From an uncultured Lachnospiraceae bacterium (lineage in GTDB: Bacteria > Bacillota > Clostridia > Lachnospirales > Lachnospiraceae): DNA of 64,000 nt. The notes below the pieces were generated by a model. That model was not told the origin of the DNA. It ran no database searches and saw only the letters and a program-made list of their open reading frames with translations. Numbering within the stretch: the stretch's first letter is position 1; every line of letters begins with the position of its first letter. Shown one piece after another: positions 9,390-19,147 of this stretch. The DNA is taken from NCBI GenBank assembly GCA_947631505.1, contig CANRLR010000001.1, forward strand, positions 1 to 64,000. Direction: 5' to 3'. A program made the translations under genes and the position numbers.

Positions 9390-10880
9390 TTATTCTTCAA
9401 TTTGAAAACTCAGGAAAGAATCTGCCAGTTCATGGTAGAGATAATCTTCATTCATGCGGTAAAGATTTGCCTCGCAGCTTTCTTTCCACCCAAGGACTGC
9501 CTCTCCCTTTTTCATATTCCGCCAGAACTTATCTACATAAGAATCATATTCCTTTTTTGATACTTTCTCATCCTTCTCTCCTATATAGTAAGCTGTTTTT
9601 TCTTTCTCGTAATCCATCTTTTTCCATTTTCCGGCATACTTTTCTACCCATTGATTTTTTTGGAGTGCAACGGCAAGTTCCGCGTTGAAATTCTCTTGTG
9701 CTGACACATGACAATAATCATCAAACATATAATATCTTACTTTATTTTTTTCATCCCAATAGGTACTTACCTTTTTCCTTTTACTGATATCGGCAGAGGA
9801 ACTTCCTTCTCTCTGGTCTTTGATTTTGATTTCTATCAACTTTTGGGCATCCTTGGAAACCTCATATACTTCCGTGTAAGAAAATTGTCCGGAACCCTGT
9901 ATGGAAGATTTTATAATTTCCAACTGCCCATCCTCATCGAGATCTGTCACCATATAACTGAGCGGTACATGATTAAATTCACCTAACTCCTCTCCCATAC
10001 CTCCAACGCTGTACCAGAGCGATGACCCGGCAATCTTACGCAGCTGGTCCTTTTCCGAATCAGTCAGTTTCTTTTCCGAAGAGAAATCCTGTCTGTCCTC
10101 TTGTATTTCAAAACTGTACCATAAGTCCTCTAATTCCCATATCATACTTTCCATATCCACATCTGCACCAACTTCTTCTATACTGTCATATTCGCAGCAC
10201 TCCGTATTATAGAACAGAAGAAACGGTTCCATTGACTGATAATACGATTTTTCTCCTTTTATCTCCGTTATTTTTACCTGATTATCTTTCATCGATAAAT
10301 CAAGACTGACCACATCCGTATCGGCGGCGGAAGCATGAATAGAATCGCAGGAATTGTAATGCCAGCATGCATTGTCTGTATCATAATACACTTTCATTGG
10401 ATATTCGTGCCAGTCCGCTTCATTATCCTCATCTCCTGTCTTACTCCATTCACTTAACCCGCTTCCATCTTCCTTTACTTCATAAATCTGAACGTCGGTA
10501 TTGTGTCCCCCTGTTCCTGTTCGGGAAAAGGTGATTATTTCCATGTAACCATCAAAATCCAAATCCACAACAGAAAACTCATAGCGATTCATAAATGCCA
10601 GCTTTTCTTCCTCTTCCGCATTCTCTCCCGGTAAGGAGAGATAACTCACATCCCACTGTTTCCAGTTTCTGGCAATAATTTCCCATTGCTTTTCTTCTTT
10701 GATCGGTAATTTTTCCGCTTCTTTTATCCGGGCACTTCCGCTCATTACACTTCCACTTACCGTACTTTCATTCACGGTACTTTCCCTGTTATCAGATACC
10801 ATTGCCTCATATTTGCCGCAAGCGGTAAGATTTAACACGATACCGGCAGCAATGACGGATATTACTATTTTTTTTATCAC
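9390..10880 (-). CDS. Lipoprotein with Asp-rich DxDxDG repeats, function unknown
   Basis: Predicted exported lipoprotein of about 496 residues. The GTG start at 10880 gives a short basic N-terminus, a hydrophobic stretch and the lipobox LTAC. Two segments, VVDLDFDGYMEIITF (about residue 105) and MVTDLDEDGQLEIIK (about residue 310), look like the calcium-loop motifs of FG-GAP/VCBS-type repeats. An in-frame ATG at 10907 would overlap the upstream gene and lengthen the signal peptide. It follows another lipoprotein gene after 10 bases, so the two are probably one operon. No enzymatic motif was recognised. Confidence 0.7.
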   Translation of the reverse strand: MIKKIVISVIAAGIVLNLTACGKYEAMVSDNRESTVNESTVSGSVMSGSARIKEAEKLPIKEEKQWEIIARNWKQWDVSYLSLPGENAEEEEKLAFMNRYEFSVVDLDFDGYMEIITFSRTGTGGHNTDVQIYEVKEDGSGLSEWSKTGDEDNEADWHEYPMKVYYDTDNACWHYNSCDSIHASAADTDVVSLDLSMKDNQVKITEIKGEKSYYQSMEPFLLFYNTECCEYDSIEEVGADVDMESMIWELEDLWYSFEIQEDRQDFSSEKKLTDSEKDQLRKIAGSSLWYSVGGMGEELGEFNHVPLSYMVTDLDEDGQLEIIKSSIQGSGQFSYTEVYEVSKDAQKLIEIKIKDQREGSSSADISKRKKVSTYWDEKNKVRYYMFDDYCHVSAQENFNAELAVALQKNQWVEKYAGKWKKMDYEKEKTAYYIGEKDEKVSKKEYDSYVDKFWRNMKKGEAVLGWKESCEANLYRMNEDYLYHELADSFLSFQIEE

Positions 10881-10890
10881 TTTCTCCGGG

Positions 10891-12228
10891 CTAGAAATCA
10901 AAACCATACGAAGAAAGTTGATATCCCCAATTACTTTCTTTTTCATCTTTTATCTCCATACTTTCCTCTGACTTAATGTTATAAATCTCTCTATCCTCGA
11001 TATTAATATAGGGATAATACGTCAAAAAGGGAGTTGCATCCTCCTGCCTATGTTTTATGTTGTATCTGTCTGTAAAAACTTCCTTGTCACCTTTATCCCG
11101 AATTTTGTCATTCAGTTTCGTTTCACATTGCAGACCGGACTCCCCTGTAATACTTCTGCTTACCAGTATATAGTTACGGTGACGGACTTTTTTCCTATCA
11201 AACTTTTCCATGGAAACAACCATGTACAGACGCCCTTCCCCTTCCATAATCTGCTCCACAGAGACGGTCAGACCTTTTTCCCACAATTTTTCTTTTTTTA
11301 GAAACGTTTTCCATTCTTCTTGTGTAATAACATCTTCTACTTGATCGGTCTTCATATTATAGCGTTTTAGTGTTATAATTCCCTCATAAAGAGAGGTGGC
11401 ACAATCCTCATCCGTAAAATATATATTTTCTCCACATTGGTGAATGATAGAATACTTATTATAAAAAAAATCTCCCAAATCTGCTCTGCAGACCCTGTTC
11501 TGTCCCTTATTATAATAGTAGTATTCAATTGCCTGCTCGGTATCGGTATAATAAGCGACTAATTCTGTATCCGACACCTTTAAGCTGCCATAGAGCAATT
11601 CGCTGTCCGGTGGTGTTCCCTCGAGTACCGCCGTTTCTTTTTTATCCATATCATAGCGATACCAGTGAACTGCTTCTATACCACCTCCGTCAGCTTCCTC
11701 TTCCAAGACCTGATAGACAACGCTATTATCATCCAGATAAGAATAATCCAAGACCGCATCCGCACTTGTCATTATTTTTTCCTTTTCGTCTACTAAAACA
11801 ATGTCATTCCCCTCTGTTTTCTTTAGCGGAATCCGATACAGATATTCTTTGGACTTCTTACTATTATGACTGCAGCAGTAAATAGCTTTCTCTGTTACCT
11901 TCTCAATAAACAGAAGGCCTTCAATTCCTGTATCGATCTCCGCCGATACGTTTTTGCTTCTGTCAAATTGCAGGATATCTGTGGAAGAACGAAATTCCTT
12001 TTCTCTGTCTTCTTCATAATCGTATAGAGCATAGCAATTTGTAGAATTTCCGCTCGAAAATGTTGTATATCCGATTGTTTCATTTTTATTCTGGTACTCA
12101 TCACTCTGACAGACTGCCTGCCCGCTCGCCGCATTCTCCTGTATCGTTCCGGGAATGTAGTTCTCACAGGATATAAGCCCGGCTGCCATACTTCCCAGTA
12201 GCAATACAGATAAAATTCTTTTTTTCAT
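10891..12228 (-). CDS. Predicted lipoprotein, function unknown
   Basis: 445 residues with a lipoprotein signal peptide (MKKRILSVLLLGSMAAGLISC, lipobox LISC). The rest is beta-rich with repeats of the type YLYRIPLKK, VHWYRYDMDKKET and ITLKRYNMKTDQ, suggestive of a beta-propeller or TolB-like surface protein; no named family was recognised. The start at 12228 follows GGGGATTTGC. An in-frame codon at 12267 lies in the promoter -10 and is rejected. It is the first gene of a two-lipoprotein operon. Confidence 0.7.
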   Translation of the reverse strand: MKKRILSVLLLGSMAAGLISCENYIPGTIQENAASGQAVCQSDEYQNKNETIGYTTFSSGNSTNCYALYDYEEDREKEFRSSTDILQFDRSKNVSAEIDTGIEGLLFIEKVTEKAIYCCSHNSKKSKEYLYRIPLKKTEGNDIVLVDEKEKIMTSADAVLDYSYLDDNSVVYQVLEEEADGGGIEAVHWYRYDMDKKETAVLEGTPPDSELLYGSLKVSDTELVAYYTDTEQAIEYYYYNKGQNRVCRADLGDFFYNKYSIIHQCGENIYFTDEDCATSLYEGIITLKRYNMKTDQVEDVITQEEWKTFLKKEKLWEKGLTVSVEQIMEGEGRLYMVVSMEKFDRKKVRHRNYILVSRSITGESGLQCETKLNDKIRDKGDKEVFTDRYNIKHRQEDATPFLTYYPYINIEDREIYNIKSEESMEIKDEKESNWGYQLSSYGFDF

Positions 12229-12250
12229 GCAAATCCCCATTTCAAAATAT

Positions 12251-12297
12251 TTTATATTGTAAACCAATTATAGACCAATTGTTTTATATTGTCAACC
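12251..12297 (-). promoter_or_regulatory. Consensus promoter with two operator-like boxes
   Basis: Minus strand TTGACA (12290-12295), 17 bases, TATAAT (12267-12272). GGTTGACAATATAAA (12283-12297) overlaps the -35 and GGTTTACAATATAAA (12251-12265) lies just after the -10. The second box is close in sequence and position to the GGTTTACAAAGTA boxes of the blaI/oatA region at 40.3-40.45 kb. Confidence 0.75.
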
Positions 12298-12330
12298 ATA
12301 TATTTCCGTTCTATATTTCCCGATACGGCA

Positions 12331-12362
12331 AAAAGGTTCAGGGATTATTCCCTGAACCTTTT
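12331..12362. terminator. Intrinsic terminator after the NlpC/P60 gene
   Basis: Perfect 14-bp stem AAAAGGTTCAGGGA with loop TTAT. The A and T flanks make it usable on both strands; on the minus strand it ends in five T. It overlaps the stop codon of the broken NlpC/P60 gene. Confidence 0.85.
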
Positions 12363-13687
12363 AAGGACGTCCTACCAAAGCAGCTCCCGCACCATAGCCC
12401 TCTCCTCTGGCCGCCCACAAGGTTCCGAGAACCGGTTTATTTTCATAAAATCCATAGCACCGGTAACCGACAAACATTTCCACGTGGTAGATTCCTTTAT
12501 ATCGGCCATTGTCACTGCCAGTCTGGAACAACAAATCCCCCGGCCGCAGTTTCATTTTCTGAATATTGGATTCTCTGGCGCCGCCTTTTATAATTTTTTT
12601 CTTTTTTTTTGCACCATTTCGCCAAATCTGCCGCCACAGGAGCATAGTGTTTATTACCGAAAGTTTTTCCCACTGTCCGGTATGACTTCCACACAAGAGA
12701 ACTGCAGTCATAGTATTTTGCTTTCATTCGTTTCGCCTGACTGTATTTACAGGTTTTTGCAATTTTCTTTGCCTTATTGATTACCTTTTTCATTTTAGAA
12801 GTTACAACGGAAACAGCACAGCCAACCTTGTGTTTTCCGATTTTAGCATAAATCACCGCATTCCCTGTTCTTTTTGCTTTAACGGTCCCTTTTGAACTGA
12901 CGGTGGCCGCTTTCTTATTGGTAGATGCCCACTTGATCTTGCCCGGATAACCTTTCACTGCCAGCTTCAGTTTCTTCTTTTTTACAATCAATGCTGAAGT
13001 TTTCTTAATTTTTACTTCTTTCACTTTCATTGAAACATAAAAGGTCTTTCCGTTAAGTATAATCGTGACTGTCGCCGTCCCGGTGCCATAAGCCTTTAAA
13101 ACAAATGCCTTTTTTGTCGTATCAAACTGACAAAAGATTCCCATATACTGATTATTCGTCACATAATCCATCTTGTAATAGGTAAGATCCGGAGCATTTA
13201 CTAACGGTATTGTAACTTCATCTGTCAAGTATGTACTATAATCCTGTGGAAATAAATATGCCTGAACCGAATTTGTTTTCAGTGTCGTTCTGGAAACATC
13301 TGAACAGACCCGAAAGCGACATGATGCCTGAAAAACAATCTCTCCCTCTTCATTCCATCCGGTGACACGGATATCTGCCTGTCCACCTGCTAAGACAACA
13401 TACCTTCCTTCCCCATCCACCCGGACTACCGATGGGTCAGAAGAAAGAAACTCCTTTTTCACAAGTTCCCCCATCCACCAAGAACCGGTGTAAGACAGTT
13501 CAATTTCTCCAGTATCTCCCACAAGATAATAATCTCCATCACTATAATCCGAATTCTCCTGCGGGGTACTGCCATTTTCCAATGTAATATTCTGTACCTG
13601 TGCACTGGCGGAAATAGGAATCATCATTCCCAGCAGAAATAACAGGACCAGCATTCCACTCACTCGAATTATTCCAAAGCCTTTCAT
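12361..13687 (-). pseudogene. Secreted BIG2-NlpC/P60 cell-wall hydrolase, frameshifted at a poly-A tract
   Basis: Signal peptide (residues 1-29), a beta-sandwich region, a BIG2-like lysine-rich domain (WASTNKKAATVSSKGTVKAK, about 250-270), then an NlpC/P60 domain with catalytic Cys in YYDCSSLVW. At 12602-12610 the coding strand has nine A. With nine, the frame ends at 12512 in unrelated sequence. With eight, it continues into the rest of the domain, through LRPGDLLFQTGS and the catalytic His in YHVEMFVGY, to a stop at 12361. Decay, phase variation, polymerase slippage or a sequencing error are all possible. The ATG overlaps the scpB stop (ATGA). Confidence 0.8.
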
Positions 13688-14271
13688 TCCGGTATCACCT
13701 CCCCATGATGAAGTTCCCTCATCACTTCCTGTTCTGCCTCTTCTTTAAAATCTTCGATGGTTTCCTGATTTAAAATCGGCAGGTCATCCAAAGATTCAAT
13801 TCCAAAATACCGCAGAAATTCCTCGGTTGTCGCAAACAAAATCGGGCGTCCCGGTGCCTCCAGCCGTCCTGCCTCACAAATCAGTCCGTACTCTACTAAT
13901 TTATTTACCGCATGGTCACAGGATACACCGCGGATCTTTTCAATTTCTAAACGTGTAATCGGCTGTTTATACGCAATGATTGATAAGGTTTCTAAAAGAA
14001 CATCTGTAAGTACATGCTTCTTTGGAATGTGTGCAATTTTTATCAGATATTCATACATTTCCGGTTTCGTGCAGAGCTGGAATGAGCCATCTAATTCAAT
14101 CAAATGAATCCCTCTGTCCTCTTCTTCATAGCGGGTAATCATATTTCGCAGAATTTTACGCACTGTATCCTCATCATGTTCGACTGCCGCTGCCAGCCGT
14201 TCAATCTCAACAGCCTCTCCCATCGTAAAAAGAATGGCTTCTACTACGGCTTCCAGTTTCTTAATGTTCAT
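13684..14271 (-). CDS. scpB: Segregation and condensation protein B
   Basis: Winged-helix kleisin partner of the SMC-ScpAB condensin that organises and segregates the chromosome. 195 residues. It has the family features KLEAVVEAILFTMGEAVEIERL at the start and LETLSIIAYKQPITRLEIEKIRG in the second winged helix. It starts two bases after the scpA stop and its own stop overlaps the next gene by four bases. Confidence 0.96.
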   Translation of the reverse strand: MNIKKLEAVVEAILFTMGEAVEIERLAAAVEHDEDTVRKILRNMITRYEEEDRGIHLIELDGSFQLCTKPEMYEYLIKIAHIPKKHVLTDVLLETLSIIAYKQPITRLEIEKIRGVSCDHAVNKLVEYGLICEAGRLEAPGRPILFATTEEFLRYFGIESLDDLPILNQETIEDFKEEAEQEVMRELHHGEVIPE

Positions 14272-14273
14272 TT

Positions 14274-15059
14274 TTACCTCCGTTCCGAAACGTCAATCTC
14301 TTCTTTTTGTTCTTTCTGATATGTAATGATAATATCATCAAATAGCTTATCCTGCACAATTGTAAGCATTCCTGTCTTCATCATTTCCAAAATGCTGAGA
14401 AAGGAAACAATAAGGTAACTCTTTCCTTTTCCTGCATGATGCTCTAACATCTCGCGAAAACGAAAAGTACCATGGAGCATTGCATATTCCTCCACATAAA
14501 GCATTTGGTCTTCTATATTTATTTCTTCCTTTTCAATTTCTCCGAACTTACTGCGGATCGGATCAATCTTATCCACCTGTTTTTGCATCACAGAATCAAA
14601 TATGCTCTGCAGTTTTGACAGTGTAACATCCGATAAGAGTTCATCAAAATCTACTTCTTCTTTATAATTTTTAATCTCCTCCGGCACAGAAGGTTCTTTA
14701 AAAAAGATTTTTCCGGCATCGAACTGACGGTCTTTTAATTCAAAAGAAGCATACTTATACATTTTGTACTCTAATAATCGCTCCACCAATTCAGCACGGG
14801 GATCCTCTTCTTCCTCTTCCTCCGTCTCTTCTTTTGGCAATAACATTTTTGACTTAATCCGTACCAGCGTAGCTGCCATAACAAGGAATTCACTCATCAA
14901 ATCCATATCTTTAGCATCCATTTGGCTGACATAATCCAAATACTGCTCCGTAATTAGCACAATCGGAATATCATAGATATCCACTTTATTCTTTTCAATC
15001 AGATGAAGCAATAAGTCCAACGGCCCTTCAAATACTTCTAACTTAACCGGTATTCCCAT
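14274..15059 (-). CDS. scpA: Segregation and condensation protein A
   Basis: Kleisin subunit bridging SMC heads. 261 residues; the N-terminal signature VKLEVFEGPLDLLLHLIEKN and the C-terminal winged helix (FLSILEMMKTGMLTIVQD) are present, with an acidic linker (EETEEEEEEDPRAEL) near 110. The ATG at 15059 follows GGAGGATATC; the alternative ATG at 15071 overlaps that ribosome binding site and is rejected. Confidence 0.96.
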   Translation of the reverse strand: MGIPVKLEVFEGPLDLLLHLIEKNKVDIYDIPIVLITEQYLDYVSQMDAKDMDLMSEFLVMAATLVRIKSKMLLPKEETEEEEEEDPRAELVERLLEYKMYKYASFELKDRQFDAGKIFFKEPSVPEEIKNYKEEVDFDELLSDVTLSKLQSIFDSVMQKQVDKIDPIRSKFGEIEKEEINIEDQMLYVEEYAMLHGTFRFREMLEHHAGKGKSYLIVSFLSILEMMKTGMLTIVQDKLFDDIIITYQKEQKEEIDVSERR

Positions 15060-15107
15060 GATATCCTCCATGCTTAATTCATATTTAACGCAACTCTTAT
15101 ATTTTAA

Positions 15108-15986
15108 CTACTTTTTCTCTACTTGGCAAGATAAATTTATCACCGATAATTCCGGACGGTTAAAAAAGCGGAACTTAATATGATGCAGTCCAAGTCCCCG
15201 GCTAATCAGAAGGTACCGCCCGTTCTCCTTTTTTAACCCTTGGTCATATTTGGGAAACAGACGCAGGCTCGGAGATAATACTCCCCCTAAAAATGGCAGT
15301 ATAGCAATACCTCCATGAATGTGCCCGCATAATGTCAAATCTGCTCCCCACTGCCCATAAGCCGGAAAATATTCGGGATTATGGGCAAGCAAAAGATGAA
15401 AAACAGATTCTTCTTTATCAAAAGGAATAAATTCTTCTAACGCCTCTGCAGTAAGTACCCGCTTGTCCCACACCTTATGATACCAAAACTCCGGTAAATC
15501 TAAACCAGTGATATTCACATTATATTCGGATAAAGTAACCGACTGGTTTTCAAGGTAGAAAATTCCTCTGTCTTTTAAGTTCTTTTTGTATTCGTCATAC
15601 TGCTCCAAACGGATTTCATGATTTCCCGGTGAATAATAGACAGGATATTTCTCCCCCAATTTTTCCATAAAAGCAAGAACACGCTCCGTATGATTGTTGT
15701 TTTTTACTACCATATCACCAGTAATACAAATAATATCCGGTTCTATTTTGCAGATTCGGTCGAACAATTGGTAGTTGTCTCTCCCATGTTCATTGGCGTG
15801 CAAATCAGTCAAAAAAACGAGCGTCAGTGGTTTTTTCAGCTTTTCACTTTTTAATTCATAGCGTTCTGTTTTTAAATGATAATTTTCAAAATATCCATAT
15901 AAGAACAATAGAACGATACATACTGTTAGGAATCCCAGAATAATGATCACAAAAACATCTCCTCTGATTTTAACTCTCTGATTCAT
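15108..15986 (-). CDS. Membrane-anchored metallophosphoesterase
   Basis: Calcineurin-like phosphoesterase, 292 residues. One N-terminal membrane segment (VFVIIILGFLTVCIVLLFLY, about 12-31), then metal-binding motifs FLTDLHANEHG, ITGDMV, SPGNHEIR and LCGHIHGG in the usual order. It resembles YkuE/YaeI-type enzymes; the substrate is unknown. The ATG overlaps the end of the upstream lipoprotein gene by 17 bases. A second enzyme of the same kind lies at 58.6-59.7 kb. Confidence 0.88.
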   Translation of the reverse strand: MNQRVKIRGDVFVIIILGFLTVCIVLLFLYGYFENYHLKTERYELKSEKLKKPLTLVFLTDLHANEHGRDNYQLFDRICKIEPDIICITGDMVVKNNNHTERVLAFMEKLGEKYPVYYSPGNHEIRLEQYDEYKKNLKDRGIFYLENQSVTLSEYNVNITGLDLPEFWYHKVWDKRVLTAEALEEFIPFDKEESVFHLLLAHNPEYFPAYGQWGADLTLCGHIHGGIAILPFLGGVLSPSLRLFPKYDQGLKKENGRYLLISRGLGLHHIKFRFFNRPELSVINLSCQVEKK

Positions 15987-17760
15987 CAACCGGAAAATCT
16001 TCTTTGTAGTTCTTTTTCAAAGATTTCGGGAAAATAAACTTGGAGCTATAAGTTGGCTCATCCGTCATAAGATATTCGACTCCTTCGGGAATCGTAATTT
16101 TTTCTTCTCTCGAATTAACATAATAAAGTGTTTTTCCGTCAGCACTGTAAAGCCAGCCCTTTTCATCTGCTTTAAAAAGCCGGTTCCCATCGGCAACAGA
16201 AAAACCGATATGAGAACTGTCCCCATCTGAATAAAATATATCTAACGGACAGAAGCCGACCTTTTCCAGAGAAGCCGGCAGTACAAATTTCTGTGCACCG
16301 TCACTGTTCATAGAAATACAATAATTTCCGATTTCTTTTAATCCCTCTGGCAGAATGTAGCCTTGATCTGTTGCAGGCCGCCAATTATTCAATGCTCTGT
16401 CTCCCAGTCTGGTAACACCGGACGGTAAATCCACCCGCAATCCATATAATGCATTCGCCTCTATTTCTGTAATTCCTTCATTCAATGAAACCTCCAGCAT
16501 CAGCTTCAAATCTGACGCTTCCTGCTCAAATGCACATTCTCCCAGCTTCGTTATACTTTTGGGCAGTGTAATCCGTATCGGCGACGGATATTTATAATCA
16601 TCAGAATCCAGACACATATTGCGGAATGCACCGGGTTCTATTTCAGTTCGCCCCTCTTCAAAAGTAATATCCGCGGAAGCAATTCCCCGAAAAGCATTGG
16701 ACTCCAAATACATATCTTTAGGAATATAGATCGAAGCTTTTTTAAATTCAGATTTATCACGCTCAATATGAGGAAATCCCTCCTCATCATATTCATCTAC
16801 GATTGTTAAGGCATCGGCTTTTACCGCTACGGCCGTTTTGGGAAACTCCAGCTTTCCTTCCTTGGTAAAAGCATGATTCCACTTTACAAGATTTCCTCCC
16901 CGGAGTGTAAAATCCCCCTCCGTATATTCCTGATAAGCCTTCTCCCTGCTTCCAAGATATATTCCCATTTCCTGCATTCGCTGGTTCTCATATTTAATGG
17001 CTATTTCATATTTATCCTTATATTGGTAAATTCTTGTGCCATCCTCTTTCACTTCCGGCGTACCAAAGGCTTTATCACATTCTTCCTCTGTAGAAAAGAA
17101 GGTAATACCACCAATACAATATTTTAAATTCTGTTGTCTGTCCTTCCATTTATCGGGTGCCTTCACCTGTACATAGGATACCTGATCCGAGGAAGAATCT
17201 TTTCCGATTTCACTATTGCCGGCACCGTCCCGATAAAATTCTTTTCTTGTAGCGTAAAATTCTCCTAAACATTTTGTCAAATCATAGGCCTTCATTTCCT
17301 GTGCCTTCTCGGCTAACTTCAAAGAACCTTTGAACTCAAAAAAAGCAGCATCCGTATCCGGTCTTACATACACCTTATCCCCTTTGAGCTGAAACGCAAT
17401 ACCGGCACTATAATCTCCCATTTGACTAAAATCATATTCACTATAGGATTCTTCGTCTGTTCGATAACTGACAATAACTTCATAGCTGTCACCACTGTCC
17501 TTTTCTGCACGAATCATACCGATTTCCCCCGAATCATTATATGCAAGCCACATATAGCGTTCTGTCACCCGGTATAAATATAGTTTCGTTTCCTTATATT
17601 CCGTATCAAAATACAATCCGGCATTTTCTGAAGCCGGCGTGATTTTAGAATATAAATCCACTGTTTGCTCCTGTTCCTGTGCACCCTTATCACAACCGGT
17701 CATCACCCCAACGATTAAAATACTGGCGAAAACAAATAGCTTTGCCATACTTTTTTTCAT
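15970..17760 (-). CDS. Lipoprotein with LRR_5 (BspA-like) repeats
   Basis: 596 residues. Lipoprotein signal (MKKSMAKLFVFASILIVGVMTGC). From about residue 340 there are repeats of the BspA/LRR_5 type: ITLPKSITKLGECAFEQ, EGITEIEANALYGL, PEGLKEIGNYCIS and LPASLEKVGFCPLD. Such repeats are used by surface proteins for binding hosts or other cells. The ATG at 17760 follows GGAGGAAGCT. It overlaps the metallophosphoesterase gene, so the two are probably co-expressed. The N-terminal 300 residues are not recognised. Confidence 0.8.
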   Translation of the reverse strand: MKKSMAKLFVFASILIVGVMTGCDKGAQEQEQTVDLYSKITPASENAGLYFDTEYKETKLYLYRVTERYMWLAYNDSGEIGMIRAEKDSGDSYEVIVSYRTDEESYSEYDFSQMGDYSAGIAFQLKGDKVYVRPDTDAAFFEFKGSLKLAEKAQEMKAYDLTKCLGEFYATRKEFYRDGAGNSEIGKDSSSDQVSYVQVKAPDKWKDRQQNLKYCIGGITFFSTEEECDKAFGTPEVKEDGTRIYQYKDKYEIAIKYENQRMQEMGIYLGSREKAYQEYTEGDFTLRGGNLVKWNHAFTKEGKLEFPKTAVAVKADALTIVDEYDEEGFPHIERDKSEFKKASIYIPKDMYLESNAFRGIASADITFEEGRTEIEPGAFRNMCLDSDDYKYPSPIRITLPKSITKLGECAFEQEASDLKLMLEVSLNEGITEIEANALYGLRVDLPSGVTRLGDRALNNWRPATDQGYILPEGLKEIGNYCISMNSDGAQKFVLPASLEKVGFCPLDIFYSDGDSSHIGFSVADGNRLFKADEKGWLYSADGKTLYYVNSREEKITIPEGVEYLMTDEPTYSSKFIFPKSLKKNYKEDFPVDESES

Positions 17761-17857
17761 AGCTTCCTCCATTCTGAACCTTTTCTTTCTCTTGTTCTTT
17801 TTTTTTCCCTACTTTCATATCATAAACAAAGGAATGAAAAAAATCAAGGAGGGTTTC

Positions 17858-19072
17858 ATGAAATTACGTTTGACATTCACCCTTTCCACCCTGTTTCTCT
17901 TTATCACAATTGTTATTTTAGGGGGAATACGGATACCCTCTAAAATCTGTCATGCGGAGACAGCCACTGGTTCTGCTGTCAACATCAGTGCAAAAGCAGC
18001 CGTATTAATTGAGGGAAGTACAGGGGAAATCCTCTATGAAAAAGAGAAAGATGTAGAACTGGTCCCTGCCAGTATTACAAAAATTATGACCTTAACACTT
18101 ATTTTTGAGGCTATTGATAACGGAAAAATCAAACTGACCGATACCGTATCGGTCAGCGAATATGCTGCCAGTATGGGAGGCTCCCAAGTATTTCTGGAAC
18201 CAAATGAAACCCAAACTGTCGATACAATGATTAAATGTATCAGCATCGCCAGTGCCAATGATGCAGCCGTTGCCATGGCAGAGAAGATTGCCGGCTCAGA
18301 AGCAAATTTTGTAAAATTAATGAATCAGAAAGCCAAAAATCTTGGTATGAAACATACGCAATTTAAAAATTGTACCGGATTGGATGATGACATCACATCG
18401 GGACATTTCTCCAGTGCCTATGATGTAGCACTGATGTCCCGGGAATTAATTATGAAACATCCTCAAATATCCAATTACTCCACCGTTTGGATGGATACCA
18501 TCACGCACAAGACAAAAAAGGGAGAGACCGAATTCGGGCTTACCAATACCAATAAGCTGGTGCGTTTTTATCAAGGAATTACCGGATTAAAAACCGGTTC
18601 CACCAGCAAGGCAAAATATTGTCTTAGTGCTACTGCCAAACGAAATGGTCTCAATCTGATTGCTGTTGTCATGGCAGCACCTGACCACAAGATCCGATTT
18701 ACGGAAGCACAATCTTTACTGGATTATGGCTTTGCCAATTGTCAGATCTATGAAGACAACGGCAAAGGTTTAAGTTTTGAGCCAGCCATCATAAAAGGAG
18801 GGATTCCCTCTACCGTATCGGTAACCAGTCAGGGAATCTTTTCCCATACTTTCACCTCGGATTTTGACAAGAACAGAATCGAAAGAAAAATACAATATAA
18901 TGAGGTACACGCTCCTTTGAAAAAGGGAGAAACAGTTGGTTCGATCCATTATTCTTACGAGGGAAAAGAACTCGGAACACTGCCCCTTGTTTCCTGTGAA
19001 GATGTCAAGGAAGCAAATTATTTTGACTTTTTAAAACAGAGTATCTCTCGGCTCTTTCTTGTAACAGATTAA
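17858..19072 (+). CDS. D-alanyl-D-alanine carboxypeptidase (PBP5/DacF type)
   Basis: Trims the terminal D-Ala of peptidoglycan stem peptides; secreted S11 family. 404 residues. Signal peptide to about residue 35 (ending SKICHAE). The active-site SxxK is in PASITKIM, SxN in SIASANDAAV and KTG in TGLKTGST. A C-terminal beta domain follows (PBP5_C-like, HAPLKKGETVGSIHY). The ATG at 17858 is preceded by AAGGAGGGTTTC; upstream in-frame sequence would overlap the divergent lipoprotein gene. dacF is the likeliest name. Confidence 0.93.
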   Translation: MKLRLTFTLSTLFLFITIVILGGIRIPSKICHAETATGSAVNISAKAAVLIEGSTGEILYEKEKDVELVPASITKIMTLTLIFEAIDNGKIKLTDTVSVSEYAASMGGSQVFLEPNETQTVDTMIKCISIASANDAAVAMAEKIAGSEANFVKLMNQKAKNLGMKHTQFKNCTGLDDDITSGHFSSAYDVALMSRELIMKHPQISNYSTVWMDTITHKTKKGETEFGLTNTNKLVRFYQGITGLKTGSTSKAKYCLSATAKRNGLNLIAVVMAAPDHKIRFTEAQSLLDYGFANCQIYEDNGKGLSFEPAIIKGGIPSTVSVTSQGIFSHTFTSDFDKNRIERKIQYNEVHAPLKKGETVGSIHYSYEGKELGTLPLVSCEDVKEANYFDFLKQSISRLFLVTD

Positions 19073-19092
19073 TAATATGATGTCAGGGGCAA

Positions 19093-19137
19093 AAGGTCAA
19101 CATTGTATGTGCTTGCACGAAAGCAATGTTTGACCTT
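19093..19137 (-). terminator. Long hairpin, probable purE terminator
   Basis: Arms AAGGTCAACATTG (19093-19105) and CAATGTTTGACCTT (19124-19137) pair with one bulge, and a GTGC/GCAC stem lies inside. On the minus strand the stem ends CCTTTTGCCCC, weakly T-rich. Its edge shares the GGGG(T)CAAAAGGT wording with the hairpin at 29167-29194. Confidence 0.55.
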
Positions 19138-19147
19138 ATTGACCCGC

